Part shown: piece by piece, positions 1 through 8,800 of the stretch
Position numbering within the stretch: the stretch's first letter is position 1
Layout of the letters: each line of letters starts with the position of its first letter
Assembly (NCBI RefSeq): GCF_035975855.1
Contig: NZ_CP109055.1
Location: forward strand, 5,704,001-5,768,000
Origin: Streptomyces sp. NBC_01304
GTDB taxonomy: Bacteria > Actinomycetota > Actinomycetes > Streptomycetales > Streptomycetaceae
DNA length: 64,000 bases
Direction: 5' to 3'
Notes under the pieces: model-generated
What the model saw: the letters and a program-made list of their open reading frames with translations, nothing else
What the model was told of the DNA's origin: nothing
Databases searched by the model: none
Position numbers and translations under genes: made by a program

Positions 1-78
1 GAGGCGGACCTCAACCCGCCCACCAAGATCGGCGGCGACGACCGTGACCCCGACCGGCCCATGGCCTTCTCGTACTGA
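1..78 (+). CDS. cydA: Cytochrome bd ubiquinol oxidase subunit I, C-terminal end (partial)
   Basis: The first 26 codons read in frame 1 and end in TGA at 78. The rest of the gene lies upstream of the window. The residues (Pro-Pro-Thr-Lys, Asp-rich, ending Met-Ala-Phe-Ser-Tyr) look like the variable cytoplasmic tail of CydA. The assignment rests mainly on position: cydB begins 16 nt after the stop, the normal operon order. CydA carries the quinol site and the b558, b595 and d hemes of the bd oxidase, but none of that part is visible here. Confidence 0.8.
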   Translation, partial: EADLNPPTKIGGDDRDPDRPMAFSY

Positions 79-94
79 AGGGAGCTGACCGAAT

Positions 95-1099
95 ATGGAA
101 CTCCACGACGTCTGGTTCGTGCTGATCGCCGTCCTGTGGATCGGCTACTTCTTCCTCGAAGGCTTCGACTTCGGGGTCGGCATCCTGACCAAGCTGCTCG
201 CCCGCGACCGCCAGGAGCGGCGCGTGCTCATCAACACCATCGGTCCCGTCTGGGACGGCAACGAGGTCTGGCTGCTCACGGCGGGCGGCGCCACCTTCGC
301 CGCCTTCCCCGAGTGGTACGCGACGTTGTTCTCCGGCTTCTATCTGCCGCTGCTGCTCATCCTGATCTGCCTGATCATCCGCGGCGTCGCCTTCGAGTAC
401 CGGCACAAGAGGGCCGAGGAGCGCTGGCAGACCAACTGGGAGCACGCGATCTTCTGGACCTCGCTGCTGCCGGCCGTCCTGTGGGGTGTGGCCTTCGCCA
501 ACATCGTGCGGGGCGTGAAGATCGACAAGAACATGGAGTACGTCGGCAACTTCTGGGACCTGCTCAACCCGTACGCCATCCTCGGCGGGCTCGTCACGCT
601 GAGCCTGTTCACCTTCCACGGCGCTGTCTTCACCGCGCTCAAGACGGTGGGCGACATCCGGGTGCGGGCACGGCAGTTGGCGCTCGCCCTGGGGCTGCTC
701 ACGGCGTTCCTGGCCCTCGGCTTCCTGATCTGGACCCAGGTGGACAAGGGCGACGGCAAGAGCCTGGTCGCGATGATCGTCACGGTGCTCGCTCTGGTCG
801 GTGCGATCGGGGCCATCAAGGTAGGGCGCGAGGGCTGGTCGTTCGCGCTCTCCGGGGTCACGATCGCGGCCGCGGTGGCCATGCTGTTCCTGACGCTCTT
901 CCCGAACGTCATGCCGTCCTCGCTCAACCCGGACTGGAACCTCACGGTCACCAACGCCTCGTCGAGTGCGTACACGCTGAAGATCATGACCTGGTGCGCA
1001 GGCCTCGCCACTCCGGTGGTGCTGCTCTACCAGGCGTGGACGTACTGGGTGTTCCGCAAGCGGATCGGCACCCAGCACATCGCCGCCGATGCTCACTGA
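95..1099 (+). CDS. cydB: Cytochrome bd ubiquinol oxidase subunit II
   Basis: A 334-residue integral membrane protein. The N-terminus (MELHDVWFVLIAVLWIGYFF, then the EGFDFGVG motif and the GPVWDGNEVWLL segment) is diagnostic of CydB. About eight to nine hydrophobic helices are visible, and the length fits the family. With CydA it forms the high-affinity cytochrome bd oxidase that reduces oxygen at low tension. The ATG is preceded by an AGGGAG Shine-Dalgarno-like run. The gene is followed by cydCD after 94 nt. In Streptomyces this operon is controlled by the redox repressor Rex, whose site would lie upstream of cydA, outside the window. The 3' end is oddly extended by a 30-bp tandem repeat carrying extra stop codons. 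Confidence 0.97.
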   Translation: MELHDVWFVLIAVLWIGYFFLEGFDFGVGILTKLLARDRQERRVLINTIGPVWDGNEVWLLTAGGATFAAFPEWYATLFSGFYLPLLLILICLIIRGVAFEYRHKRAEERWQTNWEHAIFWTSLLPAVLWGVAFANIVRGVKIDKNMEYVGNFWDLLNPYAILGGLVTLSLFTFHGAVFTALKTVGDIRVRARQLALALGLLTAFLALGFLIWTQVDKGDGKSLVAMIVTVLALVGAIGAIKVGREGWSFALSGVTIAAAVAMLFLTLFPNVMPSSLNPDWNLTVTNASSSAYTLKIMTWCAGLATPVVLLYQAWTYWVFRKRIGTQHIAADAH

Positions 1100-1164
1100 G
1101 TCCGTCACATCGCTGCTCATGCCCGCTGAGTCCGTCATATCGCTGCCGGTGCTCGCTGAATCCG
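1067..1164 (+). repeat. 30-bp tandem repeat spanning the cydB stop codon
   Basis: Roughly three imperfect 30-bp units (core TGAGTCCGTCAYATCGCTGC) begin inside the last codons of cydB and run into the spacer. The TGA stop at 1097 is repeated at 1127 and 1157. The period is 30, so all three stops are in the same reading frame. This looks like slipped-strand duplication of the gene end. Confidence 0.8.
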
Positions 1165-1193
1165 TTTCCCGATTTCGGTAGGGGCTGTTTCAC

Positions 1194-4100
1194 GTGAAAC
1201 CGATCGACCCGCGCCTGCTCCGGTACGCCCGAGCCACTCGCTTCTTCCTGATCGCGGTGGTGGTCCTCGGGCTGGCCGGGGCGGGCCTGGTCGTCGCTCA
1301 GGCGATGCTCATCGCCGAGGTGGTGGTGGGGGGATTCCAACGAGGGCTCGATGCCTCTTCGTTGGTGACGCCCCTGCTGCTGCTCGCGGCCGTCTCGGCC
1401 GGGCGCGGTGTCGTCGCGTGGCTCACCGAGCTGGCGGCGCACCGGGCGAGTGCGGCGGTGAAGTCGGAGCTTCGGGGGCGGTTGCTCGAGCGCGCGGGGG
1501 CGCTCGGGCCCGGCTGGCTCAGTGGTCAACGGACCGGGTCGCTGGTCGCGCTGGCCACGAAGGGTGTCGATGCGCTCGACGACTACTTCGCGCGCTATCT
1601 CCCGCAGTTGGGGCTTGCGATCGTCGTGCCGGTCGCGGTGCTCGCACGGATCATCACCGAGGACTGGGTCTCGGCGGCGATCATCGCCGGGACGTTGCCG
1701 CTGATCCCCGTCTTCATGGTCCTGATCGGCTGGGCGACACAGGCCCGGATGGACCGTCAGTGGCAGCTGCTCTCCCGGCTGTCGGGGCACTTCCTCGATG
1801 TGGTGGCCGGGCTGCCGACGCTGAAGGTGTTCGGGCGGGCCAAGGCGCAGGCCGATTCGATCCGGAAGATCACCGGGGAGTACCGGCAGGCGACCATGCG
1901 GACGCTGCGGATCGCCTTCCTCTCGTCGTTCGCCCTCGAATTGCTGGCCACGTTGTCCGTGGCGCTGGTGGCGGTGACCATCGGGATGCGGCTCGTGCAC
2001 GGCGAGTTGGATCTCTACGTCGGCCTGGTGATCCTCATCCTCGCGCCCGAGGCCTATCTGCCGGTGCGCCAGGTGGGGGCTCAGTACCACGCTGCCGCGG
2101 AGGGGCTTGCGGCCGCGGAGGAGATCTTCGAGGTCCTTGAGGCACCGGTGCCCGCGGGTGGGGAAGGCGCCGTGCCCGCCGGGGCCCTGAGCGTGGAGGG
2201 GGTGACGGTCCGGTATCCCGGGCGGGATGCGGCGGCCGTCTCGGATGTGTCGTTTCACGTGGAACAGGGTGAGATCGTCGCGCTCGTCGGGCCCAGCGGG
2301 GTGGGCAAGTCGACGCTGCTGAATGCGGTGCTGGGGTTTGTGCGGCCCTCTTCGGGGCGGGTTTGCCTCGGGGATGTGGATCTGGCGTCGGTTTCGTTGG
2401 AAGCCTGGCGCGAGCACGTTGCGTGGGTGCCGCAGCGTGCGCATCTGTTCGCCGGGTCGATCGCGGACAATGTGCGGCTGGCTCGGCCGGATGCGTCTGC
2501 CGAGGCGGTGCGGGATGCGCTGTGCGCGGCGGGGGCCTGGGAGTTCGTGTCGGCTCTGCCGGGTGGGGTCGAGGCCTTGCTCGGGGAGGACGGGGCGGGG
2601 CTTTCTGCGGGGCAGCGGCAGCGGATCGCGTTGGCCCGGGCCTTCTTGGCCGACCGGCCGGTGCTCTTGCTCGATGAGCCTACGGCTGCGTTGGACGGGG
2701 CTACCGAGGCTGAAATTGTGGATGCGGTGCGGCGGTTGGCGCGTGGGCGGACCGTGCTTCTCGTGGTGCATCGGCCGGCCTTGCTGGCTGTGGCTGATCG
2801 TGTGGTGCGGGTGGGTGGGGGTTCTTCTTCTGCCCCGGTCCCGCCCCTTCCCGAAACTGGGGCTGGCGCCCCAGACCCCGCTGTCGGCCTTCGGCCTCGT
2901 CCTCAAACGCCGGACGGGCTGGGGGGAAGGCGGGACGGGCTGGAGGGAACGTCAGACCGCCTGAAGGGAAGGCCGGAGGGGCTGGAGGGAACGTCAGATC
3001 GCCTGAAGAGCGCGCAGGGCGGGCTCAGTATGCGGATGCTGCTCGCCTTGTTCCTCGGGAGCCTTGCCCTCGGCAGTGCCGTCGGGCTCATGGCCACCTC
3101 GGGGTGGCTCATCTCGCGGGCCTCCGAGGAGCCGCCCGTGCTCTATCTGATGATGGCCGTCACCGCGACGCGGGCCTTCGGGCTCGGGCGGGCCGTGTTT
3201 CGGTACTGCGAGCGGCTTGTCAGTCATGACGCCGTGCTGCGGATGCTGGCCGATACGCGGGTCGCCGTCTATCGGCGGCTCGAGCGGCTTGCGCCCGCAG
3301 GGCTGCGGGAGGCGCGGCGGGGGGATCTGCTGGCCCGGCTCGTCGGCGATGTGGACGCCCTGCAGGACTACTGGCTGCGCTGGATGCTGCCCGCCGGGAC
3401 GGCTGTCGTGGTCGGGGCCGGAGCGGTCGGGTTCACCGCCTGGCTGGTGCCCGAGGCGGGCGCCGTGCTTGCCGTGGGGCTCCTTGCGGCCGGGGCCGGG
3501 GTGCCGCTGCTGAGCGGGGCACTGGCGCGGCGGGCCGAGCGGCGCCTTGCGCCCGCCCGGGGCGTACTCGCCACCCGGGTGACCGATCTGCTCACCGGGA
3601 CCGCCGAGTTGACGGTCGCCGGCGCGCTGAAGCGGCGTACGGAGCAGGTGAAGGAGGCGGACCGGGAGCTCACCGCGATTGCCTCGCGCAGCGCCACCGC
3701 CAGCGCGCTCGGGGCCGGGCTCACCGCCCTGGTCACCGGGCTCACCGTGGTGGCCGCCGCGCTCGTCGGGATCGGGGCCGTGCGGGACGGGCGGCTGAGC
3801 GGAGTCGCGCTCGCGGTCGTCGTGCTCACGCCGCTCGCCGCGTTCGAGGCGGTGGCGGGGCTGCCGCTGGCGGTGCAGTACCGGCAGCGGGTGCGCAAGA
3901 GCATGGAGAGGGTGTCCGAGGTGCTCGACGCACCGGAGCCGGTACGCGAGCCGGACTGGCCCGTGCCGGGACCCGCGAGCCCCTTCCCGCTCCAGGTGCG
4001 GGGCCTGGCCGCGCGCCACGCCGGGCAGGAGCGCGTGGCGCTCGCCGGTGTCGACCTCACGCTCACCGCGGGCAGGCGCGTCGCCGTCGTCGGCCCCAGC

Positions 4101-4736
4101 GGGTCCGGCAAGACCACGCTCGCCCAGGTGCTGCTCCGGTTCCTGGACGCGGAGGGCGGCAGCTATACGCTGGGCGGCGTCGACGCGACCCGGCTCGACG
4201 GGGACGACGTACGCCGCATGGTCGGGCTCTGTGCCCAGGACGCGTACCTTTTCGACAGCTCCGTACGGGAGAACCTGCGCCTTGCGAGGACCGGTGCCGG
4301 CGACGGTGAACTGCGCGCGGCGCTCGCCGCGGCCCGGCTGCTCGACTGGGTGGAGGAGCTGCCCGACGGCCTCGACACCCTCGTGGGCGAGCACGGGGCG
4401 CGGATCTCCGGCGGGCAGCGGCAGCGGCTCGCGCTGGCCCGTGCGCTGCTCGCCGACTTTCCCGTCCTCGTACTGGACGAACCCGCCGAGCACCTCGACC
4501 TGGCCACCGCGGACGCGCTGACCGCGGACCTGCTGGCCGCGACCGAAGGCCGGACGACGCTGCTGATCACGCACCGGATGGCCGGGCTCGAGTCCGTGGA
4601 CGAGGTGATCGTGCTGGGCGCGGGGAAGGTCGTGCAGCGCGGGACGTACGCGGAGCTGGCCGCCCGGGAAGGGGCGCTGCGGGACATGGTCGAGCGGGAG
4701 CGGGAGGCGGACCTGGTGCTGGCCGCGACCCACTGA
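1194..4736 (+). CDS. cydCD: CydD-CydC fused ABC transporter, thiol exporter for cytochrome bd assembly
   Basis: An 1180-residue fusion of two complete ABC exporter half-transporters. The CydD half covers about residues 1-540: six membrane segments, Walker A GPSGVGKST near 365, signature SAGQRQR near 470, Walker B VLLLDEPTAALD. The CydC half covers about residues 610-1180: FRYCERLVSHD motif, Walker A GPSGSGKTT near 968, signature SGGQRQR near 1072, Walker B VLVLDEPAEHLD. In E. coli the CydDC heterodimer exports cysteine or glutathione, and it is required for bd oxidase assembly. A fused cydCD is usual in Streptomyces. The linker (about 540-605) is low complexity and is encoded by a dispersed intergenic-type repeat. 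The start is GTG at 1194, after an AGGGG run. Confidence 0.96.
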   Translation: MKPIDPRLLRYARATRFFLIAVVVLGLAGAGLVVAQAMLIAEVVVGGFQRGLDASSLVTPLLLLAAVSAGRGVVAWLTELAAHRASAAVKSELRGRLLERAGALGPGWLSGQRTGSLVALATKGVDALDDYFARYLPQLGLAIVVPVAVLARIITEDWVSAAIIAGTLPLIPVFMVLIGWATQARMDRQWQLLSRLSGHFLDVVAGLPTLKVFGRAKAQADSIRKITGEYRQATMRTLRIAFLSSFALELLATLSVALVAVTIGMRLVHGELDLYVGLVILILAPEAYLPVRQVGAQYHAAAEGLAAAEEIFEVLEAPVPAGGEGAVPAGALSVEGVTVRYPGRDAAAVSDVSFHVEQGEIVALVGPSGVGKSTLLNAVLGFVRPSSGRVCLGDVDLASVSLEAWREHVAWVPQRAHLFAGSIADNVRLARPDASAEAVRDALCAAGAWEFVSALPGGVEALLGEDGAGLSAGQRQRIALARAFLADRPVLLLDEPTAALDGATEAEIVDAVRRLARGRTVLLVVHRPALLAVADRVVRVGGGSSSAPVPPLPETGAGAPDPAVGLRPRPQTPDGLGGRRDGLEGTSDRLKGRPEGLEGTSDRLKSAQGGLSMRMLLALFLGSLALGSAVGLMATSGWLISRASEEPPVLYLMMAVTATRAFGLGRAVFRYCERLVSHDAVLRMLADTRVAVYRRLERLAPAGLREARRGDLLARLVGDVDALQDYWLRWMLPAGTAVVVGAGAVGFTAWLVPEAGAVLAVGLLAAGAGVPLLSGALARRAERRLAPARGVLATRVTDLLTGTAELTVAGALKRRTEQVKEADRELTAIASRSATASALGAGLTALVTGLTVVAAALVGIGAVRDGRLSGVALAVVVLTPLAAFEAVAGLPLAVQYRQRVRKSMERVSEVLDAPEPVREPDWPVPGPASPFPLQVRGLAARHAGQERVALAGVDLTLTAGRRVAVVGPSGSGKTTLAQVLLRFLDAEGGSYTLGGVDATRLDGDDVRRMVGLCAQDAYLFDSSVRENLRLARTGAGDGELRAALAAARLLDWVEELPDGLDTLVGEHGARISGGQRQRLALARALLADFPVLVLDEPAEHLDLATADALTADLLAATEGRTTLLITHRMAGLESVDEVIVLGAGKVVQRGTYAELAAREGALRDMVEREREADLVLAATH
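2843..3008 (+). repeat. Dispersed Streptomyces-type intergenic repeat and internal duplication inside cydCD
   Basis: The segment contains GCCCCAGACCCCG, CGGCCTTCGGCC, and CTCAAACGCCGGACGGGCTG. I recognise this as a module found many times in Streptomyces intergenic DNA. It is followed by a near-perfect duplication of GGGCTGGAGGGAACGTCAGA-CGCCTGAAG (2938-2967 and 2978-3007). It is translated in frame between the CydD and CydC halves, giving two copies of GLEGTSDRLK. The claim that it is dispersed comes from my knowledge of the genus; no second full copy is evident in this window. Confidence 0.7.
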
Positions 4737-4773
4737 CAAGGGGGCAGGAGCGGCGTACTGCCCGGTACCCGAC

Positions 4774-4802
4774 TTTCCTCAGGAAATCGGACTAACTAGG
4801 CT
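4774..4802 (+). promoter_or_regulatory. Promoter and palindrome of the GAF histidine kinase gene
   Basis: A perfect inverted repeat TTTCCT-C-AGGAAA (4774-4786) lies where a -35 element would be. It is followed by a -10-like TAGGCT at 4797-4802, seven nucleotides before the ATG at 4810. Transcription would begin at or next to the start codon, giving a leaderless mRNA. The palindrome may bind a regulator, but I do not recognise the motif. Confidence 0.45.
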
Positions 4803-4809
4803 CAAGGGC

Positions 4810-6549
4810 ATGTCAGCCCCCGCAGTACCCGAGGACCCGCCCCCCTTCCCGGAGCGGGACGTGACCGGCTCGGCCGCCGCAGAGCAGGCGGCGCGGAGCC
4901 TGCAGGCACTGCCCGAGGAGCTGGCCGCGCGCCTTCCGCAGCTGCTCGAGGCCATGGTCTCGGTCGGCAGCGGGCTGCATCTGCACACCACCCTGGACCG
5001 CATCGCGGAGACCGCCGCCAGCCTCACGGGCGCCAAGTACGCCGCGATCGGCGTGATCAACGACAAGGGCGACGGGCTCTCCGACTTCGTCACGCACGGC
5101 ATCTGTGAGCAGGAGCGGGAGCTCATCGGCGATCTGCCCGACGGGCGCAGCGGGCTGCTCGGCGCGCTCATCCGGGACCCGGTCACGCTGCGGCTCGACG
5201 ATCTGACGGCCGATGCCCGGTCGGTGGGCTTTCCGCCGAACCATCCGCCGATGCGTACGTTCCTCGGTGTGCCGATCCGGGTCGGTGGCGAGGTCTTCGG
5301 GAACCTCTATCTCACCGAGAAGCAGGGCGGCGGCGGGTTCAGCGTCTACGACCTGCACATGGTGAAGGTCCTCGCGACCGAGGCCGGGATCCAGATCGGC
5401 AACGCCCGGCTGTACGAGGCGACCCGGCAGCGCGAGCGGTGGATCGACGGCTCGGTGGCCGTCACCACGGCGCTGCTCTCCGGCGCCGACGCGGACGACG
5501 CGCTCTCGGTCGTCGCCGAACAGGCACGGAAGCTGGCCGACTCGGCGGTGGGCATGGTGCTCCTTCCGGCCGAGGAGGGCGGACTGGAGATCGTGGCGAT
5601 CGCCGCTGACGGGCCGCCGCGCTCGCTCGGCATGGTGATGCCGCCCGAGTCGCCGGCGGTGGATCAACTGCTTGCCGGGGAGCCCGTGTTCATCGAGGAC
5701 TCGGCCACCGACCCCCGGCTGACGACCGCGCTCGCCCAGCAGTTCGGGCCGAGCATGCTGCTGCCCCTGCACAGCGGGGGCCGGGTGCTCGGCGCCCTTG
5801 CCACGCCGCGGTCGCGTGGCGCGCAGCCCTTCACGGAGGCCGAGAAGATCCTGGCCTCGCAGTTCGCGGCGCAGGCGGCGCTCGCCCTGATGATGGCCGA
5901 CGCCCAGCGTGACCGGGAGCGGCTCGCGGTCTTCGAGGACCGCGACCGGATCGCCCGTGACCTGCACGACCTGGTCATTCAGCGGCTGTTCGCCACCGGG
6001 ATGATGCTGGAGAGCGCCCAGCGCCGGTCGGTCGTGCCCGAGGTGCAGGTCGGCGTCGGCAAGGCGGTCGACGAGCTCGACGTCACCATCCAGGAGATCC
6101 GCACCGCCATCTTCGCGCTCCAGCAGGGACCGGCGGAGGCGCCTTCCGGGCTGCGTACGCGCGTACTGCGGGAGATCAACATGGCCGCCGTGCCGCTCGG
6201 CTTCAAGCCCGCGCACCGCTTCCTCGGCGCCGTCGACAGCGTGGTCGGCGAGCTCACCGGCAAGAACCTCATCGCGGCCCTGCGTGAGGCCCTGTCCAAT
6301 GCCTTCCGGCACGCCCGGGCCTCGCAGATCGAGGTCGTGGTCGACGCGTCCGTCGAGCTGCCGGACGGCACACCGGGCGTACGCCTCACCGTTGCCGACG
6401 ACGGTGTGGGCATCCCCGAAGGCGGCCGGCGCAGCGGGCTGAAGAACCTCAAGCGGCGGGCCGAGTCGCTGGGCGGGGACAGCTGGTACGGGCCCGGGAT
6501 CGGGGACGACGAGGGCGGTACGACGGTGGTGTGGCAAGCCCCTCATTGA
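4810..6549 (+). CDS. DosS/DevS-like GAF-GAF sensor histidine kinase
   Basis: 579 residues with two GAF domains (about 55-200 and 225-360). A HisKA_3 dimerisation helix follows with the phospho-acceptor His in DRDRIARDLHDLVIQRLF (near 385), then a HATPase_c domain with N-box REALSNAFRHAR and G-box VADDGVGIPEG. The FPPNHPPMRTFLGVP stretch of GAF-1 is very like mycobacterial DosS/DosT, which bind heme in GAF-A and sense O2, NO or CO. The equivalent segment here reads PPMRTFLG, so heme ligation is uncertain. There is no membrane segment, so the protein is cytosolic. No response regulator gene is adjacent. Position directly after the cyd operon suggests a respiratory or redox input, but that is inference. 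Confidence 0.92.
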   Translation: MSAPAVPEDPPPFPERDVTGSAAAEQAARSLQALPEELAARLPQLLEAMVSVGSGLHLHTTLDRIAETAASLTGAKYAAIGVINDKGDGLSDFVTHGICEQERELIGDLPDGRSGLLGALIRDPVTLRLDDLTADARSVGFPPNHPPMRTFLGVPIRVGGEVFGNLYLTEKQGGGGFSVYDLHMVKVLATEAGIQIGNARLYEATRQRERWIDGSVAVTTALLSGADADDALSVVAEQARKLADSAVGMVLLPAEEGGLEIVAIAADGPPRSLGMVMPPESPAVDQLLAGEPVFIEDSATDPRLTTALAQQFGPSMLLPLHSGGRVLGALATPRSRGAQPFTEAEKILASQFAAQAALALMMADAQRDRERLAVFEDRDRIARDLHDLVIQRLFATGMMLESAQRRSVVPEVQVGVGKAVDELDVTIQEIRTAIFALQQGPAEAPSGLRTRVLREINMAAVPLGFKPAHRFLGAVDSVVGELTGKNLIAALREALSNAFRHARASQIEVVVDASVELPDGTPGVRLTVADDGVGIPEGGRRSGLKNLKRRAESLGGDSWYGPGIGDDEGGTTVVWQAPH

Positions 6550-6652
6550 GCCCCCCTGTTCGGCCCAGCGTCCGTGCGCCGTACGGGGCAACGGGCACCC
6601 GGATGCCTGCCGCATGCGGGCGCCGCGGGAGGTGGCGGGTCACGATCCGTAG

Positions 6653-7738
6653 ATGCGCCGCGCCCCCCGCCACACCCTGCTCACGCTCGTGCCGGTCCTG
6701 TGCGCGGTGCTCGCCGTCGGGGGGCTCGGCGCACCTCCGGTGGCCGCCTCCGACGGGCCCGGCACCAGCGCCAAGGTGGCTCGCCTTTACGAGGACGCCG
6801 CGGCGGCGACGCAACGGTACGAGGCCGGCCGCCGTGCCGCCGCCCGGCAGCACGCCCGCGCCCGGAAGCTGGAGCGGCTGCTGGCCAAGGAGCGCCGCGA
6901 ACTGCTCGCGCTGCACGAGGACCTGGGCCGGATCGCCCGCGCCCAATACCGCACCGGCGGCGATGTCTCGTACACCGCGCAACTCCTCATGGCGGACGAC
7001 CCGGACGACCTGATGCGAGGTCAGCGCGCGGCCTGGCAGGCCGATCTGGCCCTGAACAACACGATCACCAAGACCCAGCGGGCCGCCCAGGCGCTCGACA
7101 GCGACGAACAGCGGGCGACCGCCGCCTGGCATGCGCTCGATCAGCGCAAGAAGCAGCTGGCCGGGTTGAAGCGGGGCATCGAGCAGAAGCTGGACGAGGC
7201 CCGGTGGACGCTGGAGGGGGAGGCCGAGCGGCAGGTCACCGCGGGGAAGTGCCGGGGTGCCGTACGCCTCGAGGAGACCGGACGGCGGCCGCGTGGGCCG
7301 TGGGTCGCGCCGGTGGAGCCCGGGGAGTACGAACTCTCCGCCGGCTTCGGCGGATCCGGCGAGCGCTGGGCCAACCGGCACACCGGGCAGGACTTCGCGG
7401 TCGGCATCGGGGCGCCGGTGCGGGCGGTGGGAGCCGGGCGGGTGGTGCGGGTGACCTGCGGGCAGGGGTTCGGGATCGAGATCGTGGTCAAGCACGCGGG
7501 CGGCAAGGAGAGGGGCGTCGGCAAGGAGGCGGACGTCTACTACTCGCAGTACGCGCACCTCGCGGCCGTGACCGTCGACCAGGGGGACAAGGTGCGCCCC
7601 GGGCAGTGGCTCGGGCAGGCGGGGACGACCGGGAATTCGACGGGGCCGCATCTGCATTTCGAGATGCGGCTCACGCCGGATTTGGGGTCTGGGGTCGATC
7701 CGAAGAAGTGGCTGGCCGAGCGGGGTGTGAAGCTCTAG
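6653..7738 (+). CDS. Secreted M23 (LytM-type) metallopeptidase with coiled coil
   Basis: 361 residues: a signal peptide (about 1-34, basic start then LLTLVPVLCAVLAVGG), a long Ala/Arg-rich coiled coil (about 45-190), and a C-terminal LytM domain (about 235-355). The zinc ligands are visible in RHTGQDF (HxxxD, near 241) and GPHLHFEMR (HxH, near 331). The layout resembles EnvC/NlpD-type envelope hydrolases or hydrolase activators that act on peptidoglycan cross-links. Both zinc motifs are intact, so it is likely active. The ATG at 6653 lacks a convincing Shine-Dalgarno. The gene stands alone between the kinase and a convergent HAD gene. Confidence 0.92.
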   Translation: MRRAPRHTLLTLVPVLCAVLAVGGLGAPPVAASDGPGTSAKVARLYEDAAAATQRYEAGRRAAARQHARARKLERLLAKERRELLALHEDLGRIARAQYRTGGDVSYTAQLLMADDPDDLMRGQRAAWQADLALNNTITKTQRAAQALDSDEQRATAAWHALDQRKKQLAGLKRGIEQKLDEARWTLEGEAERQVTAGKCRGAVRLEETGRRPRGPWVAPVEPGEYELSAGFGGSGERWANRHTGQDFAVGIGAPVRAVGAGRVVRVTCGQGFGIEIVVKHAGGKERGVGKEADVYYSQYAHLAAVTVDQGDKVRPGQWLGQAGTTGNSTGPHLHFEMRLTPDLGSGVDPKKWLAERGVKL

Positions 7739-7767
7739 CTCCGGCCCTGGCCGCTGCTGCGGCGGCG

Positions 7768-8706
7768 TCAACCTTCGAGGCCGGCCAGGATCTGCTCGAT
7801 CACCACCGCGACCCCGTCCTCGTTGTTCGCCACGGTCCGGCCCGATGCCGCCGCGATCACGTCCGGGTGGGCGTTGCCCATCGCGTACGAAGTCCCCGCC
7901 CAGGTCAGCATTTCGACGTCGTTCGGCATGTCGCCGAAGGCCACCACCTCGGCAGGCGTGATGCCGCGTTCCGCGCAGCACAGGGCCAGGGTGCTCGCCT
8001 TGGAGACGCCCGGGCCGGCGATCTCCAGGAGTGCGGTGGGACTGGAGCGGGTGACCGAGGCGTGGTCGCCGATGGCGGTCCGGGCCAGGGCGAGGAAGGC
8101 GTCGGGGGTCAACTCGGGGTGGTGGGCGAGGAGTTTGAGTACCGGCTCGTCCGTGAGGTCCGCGTCCGCGGCGAGCAGCTTCTCGGCCGGGGCGATGGTG
8201 CCCGCGGCGTCGAACATCAGCGGCGGATAGGCGAGTTCGTGCTCGATGCCGACGGTGCGTTCCACGGCGAACGCCGTGCCGGGGGCGGCCGCGCGCAGGA
8301 TGTCGACGACGGTCAGGGCCGTCTCGCGCTCCATCGGGCGGACCTTGACGAAGCGGTGGGCGCCGGGGCCGCCGTGCAGGTCGACGACGGCCGCGCCGTT
8401 CCCGCAGATCGCAAGCCCGTGGCCGTGTACGTGATCGCTGACGACGTCCATCCAGCGGGCCGGGCGCCCGGTGACGAAGAAGACCTCGACCCCGGCGGCC
8501 TCGGCTGCGGCGAGCGCGGCGATCGTGCGCTCGGACACCGACTTGTCGTCGCGCAGCAGGGTGCCGTCGAGGTCGGTGGCGATCAGCCGGGTCGGGCGTG
8601 CGGGGGCCGGGCCGACGGGGGCCGTGGGGTCGGCCGCGGGACGGTCGGAGGCCGAACGTCCGGTCTGTGGAGTCACGTCACGAGTCACGTCACCATGGTC
8701 CCGCAT
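7768..8706 (-). CDS. Cof-type HAD-superfamily phosphatase
   Basis: About 312 residues. HAD motif I is DLDGTL (Asp45, Asp47), motif II is VTGRP, and motif IV is [11 protein letters not shown], with the large C2-type cap between them. These Cof/YidA-like enzymes dephosphorylate sugar phosphates, flavin precursors and pyridoxal phosphate; the substrate here cannot be told. The start is placed at the ATG at 8706. The N-terminal 40 residues are low complexity, and the first codons encode a doubled DVTR/DVT from a 12-bp repeat. A paralogue lies at 30858-31691. Confidence 0.9.
   Translation of the reverse strand: MRDHGDVTRDVTPQTGRSASDRPAADPTAPVGPAPARPTRLIATDLDGTLLRDDKSVSERTIAALAAAEAAGVEVFFVTGRPARWMDVVSDHVHGHGLAICGNGAAVVDLHGGPGAHRFVKVRPMERETALTVVDILRAAAPGTAFAVERTVGIEHELAYPPLMFDAAGTIAPAEKLLAADADLTDEPVLKLLAHHPELTPDAFLALARTAIGDHASVTRSSPTALLEIAGPGVSKASTLALCCAERGITPAEVVAFGDMPNDVEMLTWAGTSYAMGNAHPDVIAAASGRTVANNEDGVAVVIEQILAGLEG
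8670..8693 (-). repeat. Perfect 12-bp tandem repeat at the 5' end of the HAD gene
   Basis: Two exact copies of GAGTCACGTCAC (plus strand) lie head to tail over the first codons of the HAD phosphatase. Read on the minus strand each copy contains TGACGTGACTC. It could be a binding site near the promoter or a chance slippage product. If the real start is an internal GTG, the repeat would lie in the leader instead. Confidence 0.55.
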
Positions 8707-8800
8707 ATGCCTGCACGGGCGTGCGGGAGGGTGCACATCTGAGTGCAGTGTGGCCCGTTCCGACCCAATCGCCCCAGGGGTTGCACGCCTCCTGCAGCAG

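Noticed and set aside
2821..3010. cydCD as two genes joined by a sequencing frameshift
   Set aside because: The frame is continuous through both halves and fused CydCD is known in Streptomyces.
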